Below are positions 20,106 through 31,385 of a DNA stretch of 64,000 nucleotides, in pieces. Each line of letters starts with the position of its first letter. Within the stretch, counting starts at the first letter, position 1. A program made the translations under genes and the position numbers. Source of the stretch: Hymenopus coronatus (taxonomy: Eukaryota; Arthropoda; Insecta; Mantodea; Hymenopodidae); NCBI GenBank assembly GCA_030762935.1, contig CM060897.1, positions 111,410,176-111,474,175 of the forward strand. The letters are read 5' to 3'. The notes below the pieces were generated by a model. That model worked only from the letters and a program-made list of their open reading frames with translations, did no database searches and was not told the DNA's origin.

Positions 20106-20908
20106 AGATCATCGTATTTATACTGAGACATGACCCACGTTATTCCGTCGGTCGATTTAGTTGAAGCTTTTTTGCCATTAGCCTACTTTTTAGCGGAATT
20201 CCTCTTATGCGTATCCCATTGGTTCTACTTTAACATGACGTGATGATATGGCGCCATCATTTCGGCGTCACTGATACCAGCTTTTTAAATCTCGTATCCA
20301 ACGAGTAGAAACTTAATTCTAAACAATATTTGTGCGAAACAGACCTCGATTCGGATTACTATTTATTTAAAATTTTCGTTCAAATTAATATTCTTTCACA
20401 GTTCTTTATGGACTACACATTGATAATTTAGATTATTCGAAAAGTGTCAATTTTGATATTAGACTATAATTAGTCTGAAAATAATATAGTTAAGCACTCC
20501 CTTTAGATACCGAGAACTATTGCCTTATATTTCACATTTTCACGACTCTCTGACAAAAACTTTGTGAAGATCCAAAATATAAATTCACAAGCATCATAGT
20601 GGATTTCAAAGGAGAAAGATTCCATAACTCCCGATGAAGTCTTTCAAACCATTGTCTCACACCTAAGCATATTTTATCAGAAACATCGAATGCTCTAACT
20701 TGAGATCGATCCTAGAATATGATCGAGCAACACTTGTATGCATAGACATTAGAGATGCTGACGGTGCACATTGTAGACGTGCACTCAGGTTTACACATGT
20801 TATTATCTGAACTTCAGTCTATCTCCAGGAAGATCTTCTTAGATTTAACGCAACTCATTATTGCTATTCTCAAAATTTTCAGGTGAAAACCCGTTGAGAA
20901 TTGACTAG

Positions 20909-20951
<43 letters not shown>

Positions 20952-21777
20952 TGGAGGAATAGATTTGCTAGCCCAGAAGTGAGAATAAAGTCGTTACAGG
21001 CGTAGATTTACCTTCCATTTCGTCCCCATTATTCACTTTCAACTCATATAGAGCCAACTAAACCGGTTCATCCCGGTATTAATACCGTAGCATCTTGTCA
21101 GTGCAGTGATGGCTTGCATGTGCAACATGTGTGAACGACGAATGTTTAATCGGGACAGCGAGAACATTTATTCTTCTGTACTCAAGACGTCCTTTACAAA
21201 TATTCTACAATTGTCATAATCTGTCTCTGCGCTTTCTTAGACAGCTCTTGATTCAAACTATGCATTACATTACGTCGCAAAAGACATTTCTTTCAAAACC
21301 CGAATGACAGTGGCTTTGTTTACTTGTCAGGTAGAAGAAAAAAGGACGAGGTTGAGAATTTCACACTTTGGGTGCTTATCTTACAGATTTTCTGCTAGCC
21401 GAAGCGAGTGGTGTACAATGTTTTTCAGAACATGACAACCCTCTGCCAAAGGCGGCTTGCTTGACCTTTAAGTTTGTGCTATCGGTAGTTTGCGATTGGA
21501 ACCTACCCACGCAGTTGCCAAGTCTTCCACTTACTGGTCCCGTAACTGAGAAGTGAGTCTCGATTTGCAAGCAGTCTTCCAATGTCTTGGAAACAGATTT
21601 TACTACGTTCCTCTCATCGTTCTTTTGTTTGCTATAGTTACTGTCCTGTAGCAGGGAGAAGCGGCCCCATTTTAAGGTCGTCATGTTTTGGAGGAAACTA
21701 TAGCTCATTGCAACATTTAAATATAAGCTTAGTATGAGTCAACTGCTTTCAGTAAATTAAATTAAATTTAGCTTTAT
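20106..21777. other. Low-repeat island with a (GA)n microsatellite
   Basis: Contains (AG)n at 20911-20949. A minus-strand open frame of 110 codons (21376-21708) and an overlapping plus-strand frame of 62 codons lie in its GC-richer end; neither has a motif I recognise. This is one of the longest stretches without visible transposon sequence and the best candidate for single-copy host DNA in the first half. Confidence 0.45.
20911..20949 (+). repeat. (AG)n microsatellite
   Basis: About 19 uninterrupted AG units. Confidence 0.98.
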
Positions 21778-22028
21778 TTATGGACTGCTGCGGTTCTCAT
21801 CGTCCATTATATATTGGGCGTGAAAGACCGTTTTATTATGCTCAGAGCCTTTTTATCAGATTAAAGTTTCGTTTACGTGTCATAAAAATTACGACACAGG
21901 AGCAACGGCTTTATTTCCCTTCCGAACGAAACCGTGCTAAGGATTTTTACGCCCGAAAAATATCCATCGCCAGATTTGAACCCGCAGCATTGGGAACAAT
22001 GTTACCCTTAGGCCACGGAAGACTGATT
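21778..22028 (-). mobile_element. SINE family S3, minus strand
   Basis: Runs from TATTTATGGACTGCTGCGGT to a degraded head (TTTGAACCCGCAGCATTGGG; TAGGCCACGGA). The body blocks GGGCGTGAAAGACC and ATTTTTACGCCCGAAAAA match the 11430 copy. Confidence 0.85.
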
Positions 22029-22194
22029 TGAGTAGCAAGTCACCCGCTCCAGTATCACTAATATGTTTATTTCTCACGTCTCTATACAGAGAAGACGTAC
22101 AGTCACTACCAAATTAAATGTCATAGTTTCAGTAACGATTTTAGCACTTCTCACTTCACTATCTCGTCACTGCTTTCCATTCAGCGCGGATTCA

Positions 22195-22437
22195 GACCGG
22201 CGAAAGGCAAAGTATTATTACAGACGTAAAACTCCTTAGCGTGGCTTCCTTCGGTAAAAAGATAATTCCGTGTCGTAAATTTAAGACGTATACAATAACT
22301 TAATCCCTGATAGGGACTACTAAGCAAGGTTTCTATTTTTTCACGTCCAATATAAAAACGTTCTACTAACCGTATGTGGTATCTATTATTAAGAACTATT
22401 GCAATTAAAGAGGTTCAATAACTAATAAAAACATTAA
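22195..22437 (+). mobile_element. SINE family S3, diverged, plus strand
   Basis: CTCCTTAGCGTGGCTTCCTT, CCTGATAGGGA, TTTTTCACGTCCAATATA and GCAATTAAAGAGGTTCAATA keep the order of the family, with many substitutions. The tRNA-like head is lost. Confidence 0.7.
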
Positions 22438-22442
22438 AAAAA

Positions 22443-22592
22443 TCTTATGTACTCCATTCGCATGACCTTCTGTATCTGTTCTGCAAATAAACTTTTCTTA
22501 CATCTTGCTATTCGAGATACTCATTAAGAGAAATTCTCTTTATTATTTGCTTCTTTGTAAGTAGAATGAAAATAAGGGAGCACACTATAGTT
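22443..22592 (+). repeat. Family A 5' fragment (about 150 bp)
   Basis: TTATGTACTCCATTCGCATG through TTTGTAAGTAGAATGAAAAT to GGGAGCACACTATAG. It stops at the same region as the short fragment at 41727-41875. Confidence 0.75.
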
Positions 22593-23000
22593 GTGTTCTG
22601 GGCTCATTAACCCTGTGGGATGAGGTGTGGGGACAGGGAAAACCGATATTTGGTTACCCAGCGAGCTGCTATGCAGTAATCATTCCTGCAGATATGTGTA
22701 TTAATCTAGTGTAGCCCACTTTGCAAAAGTTGTTCAATGCTGTAAGAAGATTTGTATCCTTTTAAGAAATGTATGGTAGTGCATTCAGAAGGGCGTGAAA
22801 TTATAAGTAGCGTTATAGATAAATATGATATAGAAGCTCTGAATAAACAGTATTCATGTCCAGTGTCACAAACGACACAACGGGTTGCATATTATACTGG
22901 TATTTCCATGCAAATAATACAGAGAATTCGTAAGAAGAAGAAAGAGCTGCGGTCAAGAGGAGGAACCAGTGTATTGAGGCACTCCTGGAAAAAAAAGAAA
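22593..23000 (+). pseudogene. Transposase N-terminal helix-turn-helix fragment (Tc1/IS630-like relative)
   Basis: The frame from ATG 22773 reads MVVHSEGREIISSVIDKYDI, then SCPVSQTTQRVAYYTGIS and IIQRIRKKKKELRSRGG. From memory, the pattern of HSE-R-II..V at the N-terminus, an S-T-RVA-TGIS helix and IxRIxK is typical of arthropod transposases with a C-terminal DDE_3 domain. Here only about 75 residues remain before A-rich sequence and the next family A copy. The 180 bp upstream may be its leader. No catalytic domain is present. Confidence 0.6.
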
Positions 23001-23004
23001 AAAA

Positions 23005-24096
23005 GATCTGATATGTTCCATTCACATGACTTTCTCTCCATCCCTGCAAAAAAATATTGCTAAAAAGCTTAGGCTTCTATTTACTTTATGCTAACTGAGA
23101 ATGCATTAGCAAAATAGTTATTAGTTAAAGTAATAGACTAAAGCTGGTTGCTATGTGACCGAAGTTCCTTTGTATGGATTTGACAAATTCCGACGGTCCC
23201 CGTGGCCACGATCGCTAAAGCGTCTCGCTTTGGTGCTTCGTGGGCTGGGGATCGTGGGTTCGAGTCCCGCCTTGTGCATGGGTGTTACGTTTGTGTAATG
23301 TGTATATGTTTGTAAAAGAAACAGTAACACCAGTAATCAGTAAAACCTACTGGGGAAATGTAAATAGGGATACAGTACCGAAGTCCTGATCAGACTCCGT
23401 TACTGTTTTGAAAAGAAAAAAAAAAAAAAATCCTGTATGAGAAAAGTATGTTTTTCACAGCTGAAAAAAAAACAAGGAATATGTTAAAAACGTTCTACTC
23501 CACGACAAATATGTATAGAACATAAATTTGTGTTTTAATCTGCTCTACATTTTCTGTGTGGTAAGTTTTTGTCCATCTCTTACGGTTTAGCAGTTATCCA
23601 AAAATCCGTAAAATTCATCCAGAATAAAGTAGTCTTCAGAGGTTATTCCCAGAAAATTCAAAATATACCTTTTATTTGTCAAGTAAAAATCTTAAATATA
23701 CGAGATTTTAATCAAAATCGTTAGAGCGATTTTTAAGAAAATAAAAATTTTCGAAAGTTTTTCCATGTAAAGGGGTAATTTGGGGTGGGGGGATTTTCTT
23801 GAATATCTTCGTGTCGCATCTTTGGAAGATACCAAACTTAAAAACCAAGTTTGTTGTTTAACGGTCTTTTCATTTTTGAGCTATGCTGCCCACAGACACA
23901 CACACATACACACAGAAAGACAGACAGACAAACAGACAGACACACACGGACATTTACCTTAAAATGCTATTTTTTTGTATTCAGGGGGTCTCAAAACACA
24001 TATTTCTGGTGAAATCTCGGTATCAAATTTTTTTGTACAATACACTACCTTCTTTATACACTATGTACATAGTACGTATATAGAAAGTAACTAGAT
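23005..24096 (+). repeat. Family A, full-length forward, interrupted by SINE S7
   Basis: 5' end GATATGTTCCATTCACATGA, 3' palindrome around TATGTACATAGTACG (24060-24075), ending ATAGAAAGTAA. The microsatellite has become an ACAGAC-rich tract (23897-23950). Confidence 0.9.
23191..23430 (+). mobile_element. SINE family S7, poly(A)-tailed
   Basis: tRNA-like head GGTCCCCGTGGCCACGATCG, B box GTGGGTTCGAGTCCCGCC, body with CCAGTAATCAGTAAAACCTA, and a 3' A-run at 23412-23430. It is inserted in family A (GACAAATTC before, TCCTGTATGAG after), with a short uncertain duplication. Only copy of this family seen here. Confidence 0.85.
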
Positions 24097-24244
24097 CAGA
24101 ACATACTTTGTGCCAATCAATGGCTTGATGCTACCATTATACGAAGAATATTACATGATTTTTATTTTTACGAGAAAAAGTACCGACAGCCACGAAATCT
24201 CTGTTCATTGTGAAAGAGAGAATACATTTGGGGGGGGGAGAATT

Positions 24245-24885
24245 GTTAAAACTAATTTTGAGAAAATAAAAATGTTCGAAAAATAACACACCTACACAGT
24301 AAAGGGGGGTTGGGTTTTTTCTTGAAAATCTTTGTGTCGCATCTTGGAAAATACTGAACTTAAATAGGTACCAGCTTTGGTATTTAACGAGCTTTTCGTT
24401 TTTGAACTATGCCGCCGACAGAAAGTCAGACAGACACACACAGACACACCTCTTCCTCCTCTTTTTCTTCTTTTTCTTCTTCTTCTTCTTCAGAAAATGA
24501 AACAGAATTGGTCAGGGAATTGTCACGGCTACTAATGTATTAAGATAGGCTTCATGTTATTCTTCAACATTTAAATGTGCGTGTCTTACTTTATCTGTAC
24601 TCACGTATGTGTTGTGTACGTATTCCTTTCAGGGTTCGAGAGCTGGGAACAGAACTATAGGCTAACGCGATAGTCAAATCTTTCAAAAGCACATCGGTAA
24701 CTGAAACGATTGAAACTCCGTTGTCCTTTGAGTTCCCGGGTCAAAAAAAAAATATAGATGAAAGGAAAGTTGACGTTCCGCTTGAGAAAAGTTTAAGTAT
24801 TTAAAACTGAAACCAATAACAAGGAATATCTCGGAAAAGTGTTAACATTATATGTATACATTTTGTGTATATGTCGTATACAAAA
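24245..24885 (+). repeat. Family A fragments, forward, with a (CTT)n interruption
   Basis: 24245-24465 covers TTTTGAGAAAATAAAAATG to the ACAGACACAC tract. A CTT/TCC-rich stretch follows (24448-24493). A second body fragment (about 24665-24870) includes GCGATAGTCAAATC and AACCAATAACAAGGAATATC. Both ends of the family are absent. Confidence 0.75.
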
Positions 24886-24887
24886 GA

Positions 24888-25727
24888 AGCTGATGTGTTC
24901 CATTCACATGACTTTCTCTACTTCTGTGTAACGAATTATTGTTAATAAGCTTGTTCCTCTATTTATTTCATGCTAATCGAGAAAAAAAAAATAGCAGAAA
25001 TAGTCTTATTACTTCTTCCTTGTAAGTAGAAGCGAATTAAGGGAGTACCATAGGTTAAAATGATAGTCAAAATCTGATTTCTATGTGACTGAAGTTCCTT
25101 TGTTTGTATGGACAGGAGTTGACAAATTCCTATACGAGAAAGGTACAGGTTTTTCAAAGCTAAAACCAAAAACAAGGAATATCTCAAAAACGATCAACTC
25201 CTCGAAAAAAATGTATATAGCATAACTTGTGTGTGTTAATGCGCTCTACATTTTTGTGTCGTAAGTTTTTGTCCATTTCTTACGGTTTAGGACTTATGCA
25301 AAATGCATCCAGAATGAAGTAGTCTTCAAAGGCTATTCCCAGAAAATTCAAGATATACATCTTATTTGTGACGTAAATATCTTTAATATACGATATCTTA
25401 ATCAAAATCGTTAGAGCAATTTTCGAAAAAACAAATCCATGTAAAGGGTAGTTTGGGGGGGATTTTCTTGAAAATCTTCGTATCGCATCCCTGGAAGATA
25501 GAAAACTTAAATACCAAGTTTGGTATTTAACGGTCTTTTCGTGTTTGAGCTATGCTGTCCACAGGCACACACACACGCACACACGGACCTTTCTCCCAAA
25601 AAGTTTTTTTTTGGATTCAGGCGACCCAAAACATGTATTTCCGGTAAAATTTTGGTATCGAATTTTCGGGTGCAATACAATACTTTCTCTATACACTATG
25701 TACATAGTACGTGTAGAGAAAGTAAAA
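24888..25727 (+). repeat. Family A, full-length forward
   Basis: 5' GCTGATGTGTTCCATTCACA, palindrome CACTATGTACATAGTACGTG (25693-25712), end GAGAAAGTAAAAAT. It is directly joined to the next copy at an internal AAAAATGTATATG site. Confidence 0.92.
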
Positions 25728-26322
25728 ATGTATATGGCATAAATTGTGTTTTTTAATCACATGTATATTTTTTGTGTAATAAGCTACTGGTTATCTGTTA
25801 AAGTTTACCATATGTGCAAAATTCATTCGGCATGAAAGCGGTTTCAGGGACTATTCCCAAAAAGGTAAGAATCTACATTTTATTTGCCATGTAAAATCTT
25901 GAATATGAGACATATTAGACGAAATTGTTAGAACAATTCTTTTTATAAAATATAAATTTCGTAAAAGGTTTCATATGGGAGGTTTTTTTTAAGAATCTTC
26001 GTGTTGCATCGTTGAAAGATACTGAAGTTAAATAGTAAGTTTGGCATTTAACGGACTTTTCGTTTTTGATTTATGCCGTGCACAGACACACAGACACACA
26101 CAAAAGCACACACGCCGCTGACCTTTTTCTAAAAATTCTTTTTTGGATGCATGCTGTGTAAAAACCTGCAATTCTGATTAAATTACATTTACATTTGTCG
26201 CGCTACACTTTGCGTTCATATTGAATCTCTGTAAAGAAGCAATAAAACAATAACATCGGGGAACTTTCTGTATTACATAACCACCAAACTTTGCCTAAAA
26301 TTAAGTAGTATTTTAATAACAA
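25728..26322 (+). repeat. Family A variant with alternative 3' end, copy 1
   Basis: Starts internally (TGTATATGGCATAAATTGTG). It follows the normal body to CTTTTTTGGATGC, then diverges into GTCGCGCTACACTTTGCGTT, TCTCTGTAAAGAAGCAATAA and TCGGGGAACTTTC, which replace the usual palindrome. The same 3' sequence occurs in the next two copies. Confidence 0.8.
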
Positions 26323-27610
26323 AAATCTGTGTCCCATTCACATGACTTTCTCTGTAACAGATAGTTAATAAGCTTATTCTTCTATCCACTTCATGTTAAT
26401 CGAAATAAACACTAGCAGAAACGGTCTCATTACTTAGTCCCTTATAAGTAGAAGGAAAATAAGAAATACACTAGGCTAAAACGACAGTCAAACATTTTAA
26501 AATGTGCGTTCGCTTCTGCGCGTGACCAGGAATTGATTACTTCCCGTATGGGAAAAGTATTCTAAAACTGAAACAAATGACAAGGAATATCTCGAAAACG
26601 GTCAACTCCGGGAAAAAAAAAATGTGATAAAAATTGTGTGTTTTAAGGAGCTCTACCTCTTTATGTAGTACGTTATTATGTACCTCTTACTGTTTACTAG
26701 TTATGCAAAATTAAAAAAAGGTCGTCCAGAATAAAGTGATCTTAAAAAGATATTTCCATAAAATTCAAGATAAACATTTTATTTGTCATGTGCTAGTTCT
26801 TACTATTCGTAAGAATCTTAAATATGAGAGATTCTAATCAAAAGTATGAGCCATTTTTGAGAAAATCAAAATTTCGTAATTGTTTTTCACGTAAAGGGTA
26901 GTTAGTAGGGGGGGATTTTCTTGAAAATTCTTGTATTGCATCCTTGGAAGACACTGAACTTAAATATCAAATTTGGTATTAACGGAATTTTCGTTTCTGA
27001 GCTATACTGCCCACAAATACACATACACTCTGACCTTTTTCTAAAAATACTTTTTTGGATCCATGTGGTCTAAAAACATGAAATCACATTTTCATTTGTC
27101 GTGCTACACTTTGCGTTCACATTGAATCTCTGTAATGAAACAATAAAACAATAAAATCGAGGAACCTTGTGCATCATATAACCATCTAATTCGTATTTAG
27201 AACGAATATCCCCCTAGGACTTACAAGCGGATGTCTAGGGGTCAGAAACCTGCCGGGGAGCCAACGGCACGAAATCACAGAATGGAGAAGCAGGAACGAG
27301 AGGTTAGCCCGTAGCCTGGCATAAGCTTGAAGAAGTGGATGATATGAAATGTAAGCTAAAGGGATGATAGGAAAGGTGATGATGGAGCAATTATTGGTGG
27401 AATGTAAGGTGGGGGAAACCGGATAAAACCCGCCCAGACACCGCTTCGAGCACCACAAATCCCACATGCGGCGTTTGGGATCGAACTCGGGCTGCCTTGG
27501 TGGGGAGTGAGCGGTCTAACCACTCGGCCACAGCGCCACCTTATAACCATCTAATGTTGTCTTATTTTAAGCAATATTTCAAATAAAATAATATTAATGT
27601 GGGACTTTTT
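26323..27610 (+). repeat. Family A variant with alternative 3' end, copy 2, interrupted by SINE S1
   Basis: Normal 5' end (GTGTCCCATTCACATGACTT) and body, then the alternative end TCGTGCTACACTTTGCGTTC and ATCGAGGAACC. A SINE with a perfect target duplication lies at 27191-27541. The sequence resumes ATGTTGTCTTATTTTAAGCA. Confidence 0.85.
27191..27541 (-). mobile_element. SINE family S1, full-length, minus strand
   Basis: Flanked on both sides by TATAACCATCTAAT (27177-27190, 27542-27555), a perfect 14-bp target duplication. Minus-strand head GGCGCTGTGGCCGAGTGGTT (Ser/Leu-like A box), B box CGAGTTCGATCCC, core GGATTTGTGGTGCTCGAAGC and GGTTTTATCCGG, 3' end GGGGGATATTCGTTC. The identical duplication suggests one of the younger insertions here. 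Confidence 0.95.
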
Positions 27611-27611
27611 A

Positions 27612-27770
27612 TAATGTTTAACGCCCGCTTTAACTACTATGGCCAGCAGGCGATGACGCTGATGATACATGGAGTGAGGATGGAGCACCGGTAGAATGCG
27701 ATGGCGGGGAAACAGGAAAACCCGCCTCTACACCGCTTTGTACCCACAAATCGCACATGCGGTCGAAAGC
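27612..27770 (-). mobile_element. SINE family S2, 5'-truncated, minus strand
   Basis: On the minus strand CCGCATGTGCGATTTGTGGG leads to AAAGCGGTGTAGAGGCGGGT, CCGCCATCGCATTCTACCGG and ends AAAGCGGGCGTTAAACATTA. The tRNA-like head is missing. Confidence 0.82.
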
Positions 27771-27774
27771 TCAA

Positions 27775-28055
27775 TATAAACAGTAGTTTGGAGTGGGGAA
27801 GCTTTTCGATATTGAACGGGCTTTTCGTTTTGAAGTTATGCTGTACAAAGACACACACACAAATGCCGACCTTTTTCTAAAAATGCTCTTTTGGATTCAT
27901 ATGATGCAAAAGCACGTAATTCCGATGAGATCTCATTATTTGTCGCGCCACACATTGCGTTCATATTGAATCTCTGCAAGGAAACAATAAAATAATAAAA
28001 TCGGGGAACTATCAAACATTGCATAGTTTTAAGTAGTGTTTTAATAAAAGTCATA
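27775..28055 (+). repeat. Family A variant with alternative 3' end, copy 3 (fragment)
   Basis: Body from TTGAACGGGCTTTTCG through ACACACACACAAATGCCGAC, then GTCGCGCCACACATTGCGTT and AATCGGGGAACTATC. Confidence 0.78.
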
Positions 28056-28649
28056 TCAGAGTCTTACTTCAGGGACACATGTATATTGATAAAGTAAATA
28101 AAATATGAAAAATATTGTGTTATACTCCATAAAAACATTTCCGATAAGTGTCCTGTTTATTTACGTGTCCTAGGTGAATAATAGGCAGGCTCTGAGATAC
28201 CAAGCACAAATAACATTTGGTTAAGAAGATTATTAATCCTTAACATGTTACTAACGACAGCGTGACCTCACAGCAACAGGTATCAGCGAGCATTAAGCAC
28301 TTTACATGTTATATTATATGCATTAGGTATCTCATAAGTAAGTTAGAGACGAAATCCAGCATCCACTTTACAGGTAAAGCGAGAGGCGAAACCCAGGTTG
28401 CGTCGCAGTAATTTGCATGACAGTCATTTCCATTATATGTGAATGTACAAAGCAAATGATAAATTACATCCGCAAATGTACAATCTAGTACTAGAAGGTA
28501 ATTACATTCCCTTACTAACCGGAACGCAGGACGACCAATGTGCCTTCTCAGCAAAAGGAAACTGGCTTTGTACATACAAGTGAACATTGTCGCATTGAGT
28601 TGAAAATCAAGCTGTAATTTTAATTGCTCTGGCACTTATTTACAATTTA
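28056..28649. other. Low-repeat DNA with a 108-codon minus-strand frame
   Basis: Minus-strand frame 28309-28635 reads MPEQLKLQLDFQL then HIGRPAFRLVRECNYLLVLD. It has no family I recognise. The stretch is flanked by family A on both sides and may be a single-copy island. Confidence 0.35.
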
Positions 28650-29412
28650 CATAGAAAATAGAGAAAGCATTCTATTTCACATGACTTTATCTACATATAT
28701 TCAACAAATTATTGTTAAAAAGCTTATGCTTCTATTTGCTAATCGAGAAAAAACTAGCGGAAATAGTCTTATTACTTGCTCCCTTGTAAGTAAAAGCGAA
28801 ATAAGGGAGTACCATAGGTTAAAGTGATAGTCAAAAACTGGTTGCTATGTGACTGAAGTTCCTTTGTTTGTATGGACAGGATTTGACAAATCTCCGTATA
28901 GTAAATATATAGGTATTTTAAAGCTGAAATACATAACAAGGAATATCTTAAAAACGATGAACTCCACGAAAAAAATGCATATAACATATATTGTGTTTTA
29001 ACGAGCCCTACATTTTCTGTTAAGTTAGCTTTTGTCTATCTCTTACGGCTTACCACTTATGCAAAATTCGGAAAAATTCATCCAGAAAATCTTAAATATA
29101 AAAAAATATAATCAAAATCGTAAGAACCATTTTAAGAAAATCAAAAGTTTCTAAATCCATGGGGGGAATTTTCTTGAAAACATTTCTGATGCATTCTTGG
29201 AAGATAACAAACTTAAATACCAAGGTTGGTATTAATCGGTATTTTCGTTTTTGGACTATGCTATCCACAGTCATACAGACACACACACCCGGACATTTTT
29301 CTAAAAATGCTTTTTTTTGGATTCAGGGGGTTTTAAAACATATATTTCCGGTGAAATCTCGGTATCGAATTTTTGGGTGCAATACGACATGCATTATGTG
29401 AAGAGAAAGTAA
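28650..29412 (+). repeat. Family A, forward, internally deleted
   Basis: 5' ATTCTATTTCACATGACTTT, 3' end GAAGAGAAAGTAAAAATC, with a deletion between CATCCAGAAAAT and CTTAAATAT. It is directly followed by the next copy through a shared AAAAATC. Confidence 0.87.
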
Positions 29413-29414
29413 AA

Positions 29415-30285
29415 ATCGGGTGTTCCATTCACATGACTTTGTCTAGCTGTACATAAACAGCTTTCCTTACAAAAGAGTATTCTTTTATCTACGACATCCT
29501 AATAAAGATAAACATTAGCGGAAACTGCCTTATTACTTGCTTCCTTGTAAGTGGAAGGGATATAAGGGAATACACTAGGCTAAATCGATGGTCAAATATT
29601 TTAAAATCTGGTCCTACTATTTTAAAAACGAAACAACTGAAGTTGTTTCATTGCCTGCAGTAAACATCGAAACGAAACATCATTTCCCTTTTGAGAAAAG
29701 TTAAAGTAGTTTAAAATTGAAACCAATAACAAGTTACATCGGTACATAAAAACGTGTATGAAATAATTTATGTGTTTTCATGAGATCTACATTTTTCGTT
29801 TTGCAAGTTCTTCTTTATCTCTTACTATTTAAACGTTAGGAAATATTCTGCAAAACTCATCCAGAACAAAGAGGTGTTCAGAGGCTATTCCCCTTATTTT
29901 CAAACTATACATTACATTTGTGATGTTAATATCTTTAATATACAGTATTTGAATCAAAATCGTTAGAGCCACTTTTGAGAAAAACAAACTTTTCTAAAAT
30001 GTTTCCAGGAAGGGTAGTTTGGGGTAGGGAGATTTGAATTAAAATCTTCCTATAGCATCCATGGAAGGTGAAGGAACTTAAATACCAGATTTGGTTATCT
30101 AACAGTCCATTCGTTTTTGAGCTATGCTGTCCACTGACACATACACATGGTCCTTTTTCTGAAAATAATTTTTCAGACTCACGGAACCTCAAAGCATATT
30201 TCCGGTGAAATCTCGGTATCAAATTTTTGGAAGAAATACAACACTTTGTCTATATACTGTGAACATAGGACTAGAGAAAGCAATA
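29415..30285 (+). repeat. Family A, full-length forward
   Basis: 5' GTGTTCCATTCACATGACTT, 3' end ACTGTGAACATAGGACTAGAGAAAG with a damaged palindrome. The microsatellite is reduced to ACTGACACATACACATGG. Confidence 0.87.
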
Positions 30286-30289
30286 CAAG

Positions 30290-30655
30290 TTTATTAGATA
30301 CCAACTTGATATCTTCCAAGGATGTAACTCGAAGACTTTCAGGAAAACACATTCATTCCCAACTACCCTTTGAGTGTTCCATTTTCTAAAAAATGGTTTT
30401 AACGATTTTGATTAAAATTCCGTATATTAAAACTGTTTATATGGAAAATAAAATGTACATCCTGAATTTTTTCCGAGTCACCTCTAAAGACTTCTTAATT
30501 CTGGATAACTTTTGCATAACTGATAAATCGCAAGAAATAGACACAACTTTTCTATACAAAAAAGTACATTTCGTTAAAAGTTATAACTTATATTATATAA
30601 AGTGTTTATATAGAACTAAGCATTTGAGATATATTTCCCTTGCTTTTATTTTAAA
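30290..30655 (-). repeat. Family A, reverse, left part (interrupted by Helitron 2)
   Basis: From GATACCAACTTGATATCTTC to CTTTTATTTTAAA. The continuation TTACTTGAACTTTTCTCAAT is found at 33644, on the other side of Helitron 2. Confidence 0.9.
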
Positions 30656-30757
30656 CTAGCTACCCACTCCGGCTTCACACGTGTCGTGTAACCATTAAAA
30701 AATCTCAGTCAAAATCTTCCGTTTACAGTACGAATCTTCAATGGAGTAAAATTACAA

Positions 30758-30991
30758 TTACATAATTTGACAATACTTTATTGTAATGCCTTGTAATGTA
30801 AAATGTTGCTTCCGGAGAGAAAACAAATAACAGCGATGTTTTGCCGACTCTCGAGCACGCAAAGTACAACTATCCATGCGAAAAACACGACAATTGAAGG
30901 TATATTCCACACACTTCCAACGATTGACCTTGGGATTTATTGTCATTGTGAATGCAACACGCTTAAATTCGAAAGGAAAGTCGGTTGACAT
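30758..30991 (-). pseudogene. Helitron helicase C-terminal end, remnant
   Basis: The minus-strand frame begins MSTDFPFEFKRVAFTMTIN, matching the TDxPFxFKRLQFPxxLAFAMTIN segment of Helitron PIF1-type helicases. It then drifts into a shifted frame carrying RARESAKHRCYLFSLRKQH (the nearby CSRVGK..L and ALQ region). The alternative frame at the homologous place in Helitron 1 shows QDQSLQV. Not functional. Confidence 0.8.
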
Positions 30992-31064
30992 TAGTGGTAT
31001 TTTTGGAATAAATATATCCTCGCCCTTGAGCTTTCCTATGTTATAGTAGCTTAAATCAAAATTT

Positions 31065-31361
31065 TCATAATTTTTTAACAGTGAGTTTTGTTCCGCTGCA
31101 TAATTTTGGCTGATTGAGATTGCGTAGCATAATTATCACCGAGTCAACCTTGAGCTGTAAATTGTGTGGCGGTATTCCTTGTAAATCCAATGGATTTAGG
31201 AATTCAGTAAGATAACTGACGACTTCATTTGGATTGGTAATGGAATATATAGACTTAAATGAATGCATTTGTTCATCAATTTTAACCTGAATGTTTATAT
31301 TCAAATAATCTACATTCTTATTAGTGGCTGCTAAACCAAGCATAGTTTTTGTAATTTGCAC
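31065..31361 (-). pseudogene. Helitron helicase fragment (PIF1-like domain 2)
   Basis: A 98-codon frame with KIDEQMHSFKSIYSITNPNE, VVSYLTEFLNPLDLQGIPPH, NLQLKVDSVIIMLRNLNQPK and LCSGTKLTVKKL. This is the conserved stretch of Helitron helicases around GxPPHxLxLKxGxPxMLLRN. It ends at a stop before the ITGxxxGxxVxIPRI segment, which survives only as GRGYIYSKNTT in another frame. The best coding evidence for the Helitron assignment. Confidence 0.88.
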
Positions 31362-31385
31362 AAATATTTGGAAACACTTTCCATA

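Noticed and set aside
28309..28635. Host gene encoding a 108-residue protein
   Set aside because: No domain, signal or splice context could be recognised; a frame of this length is not surprising by chance.
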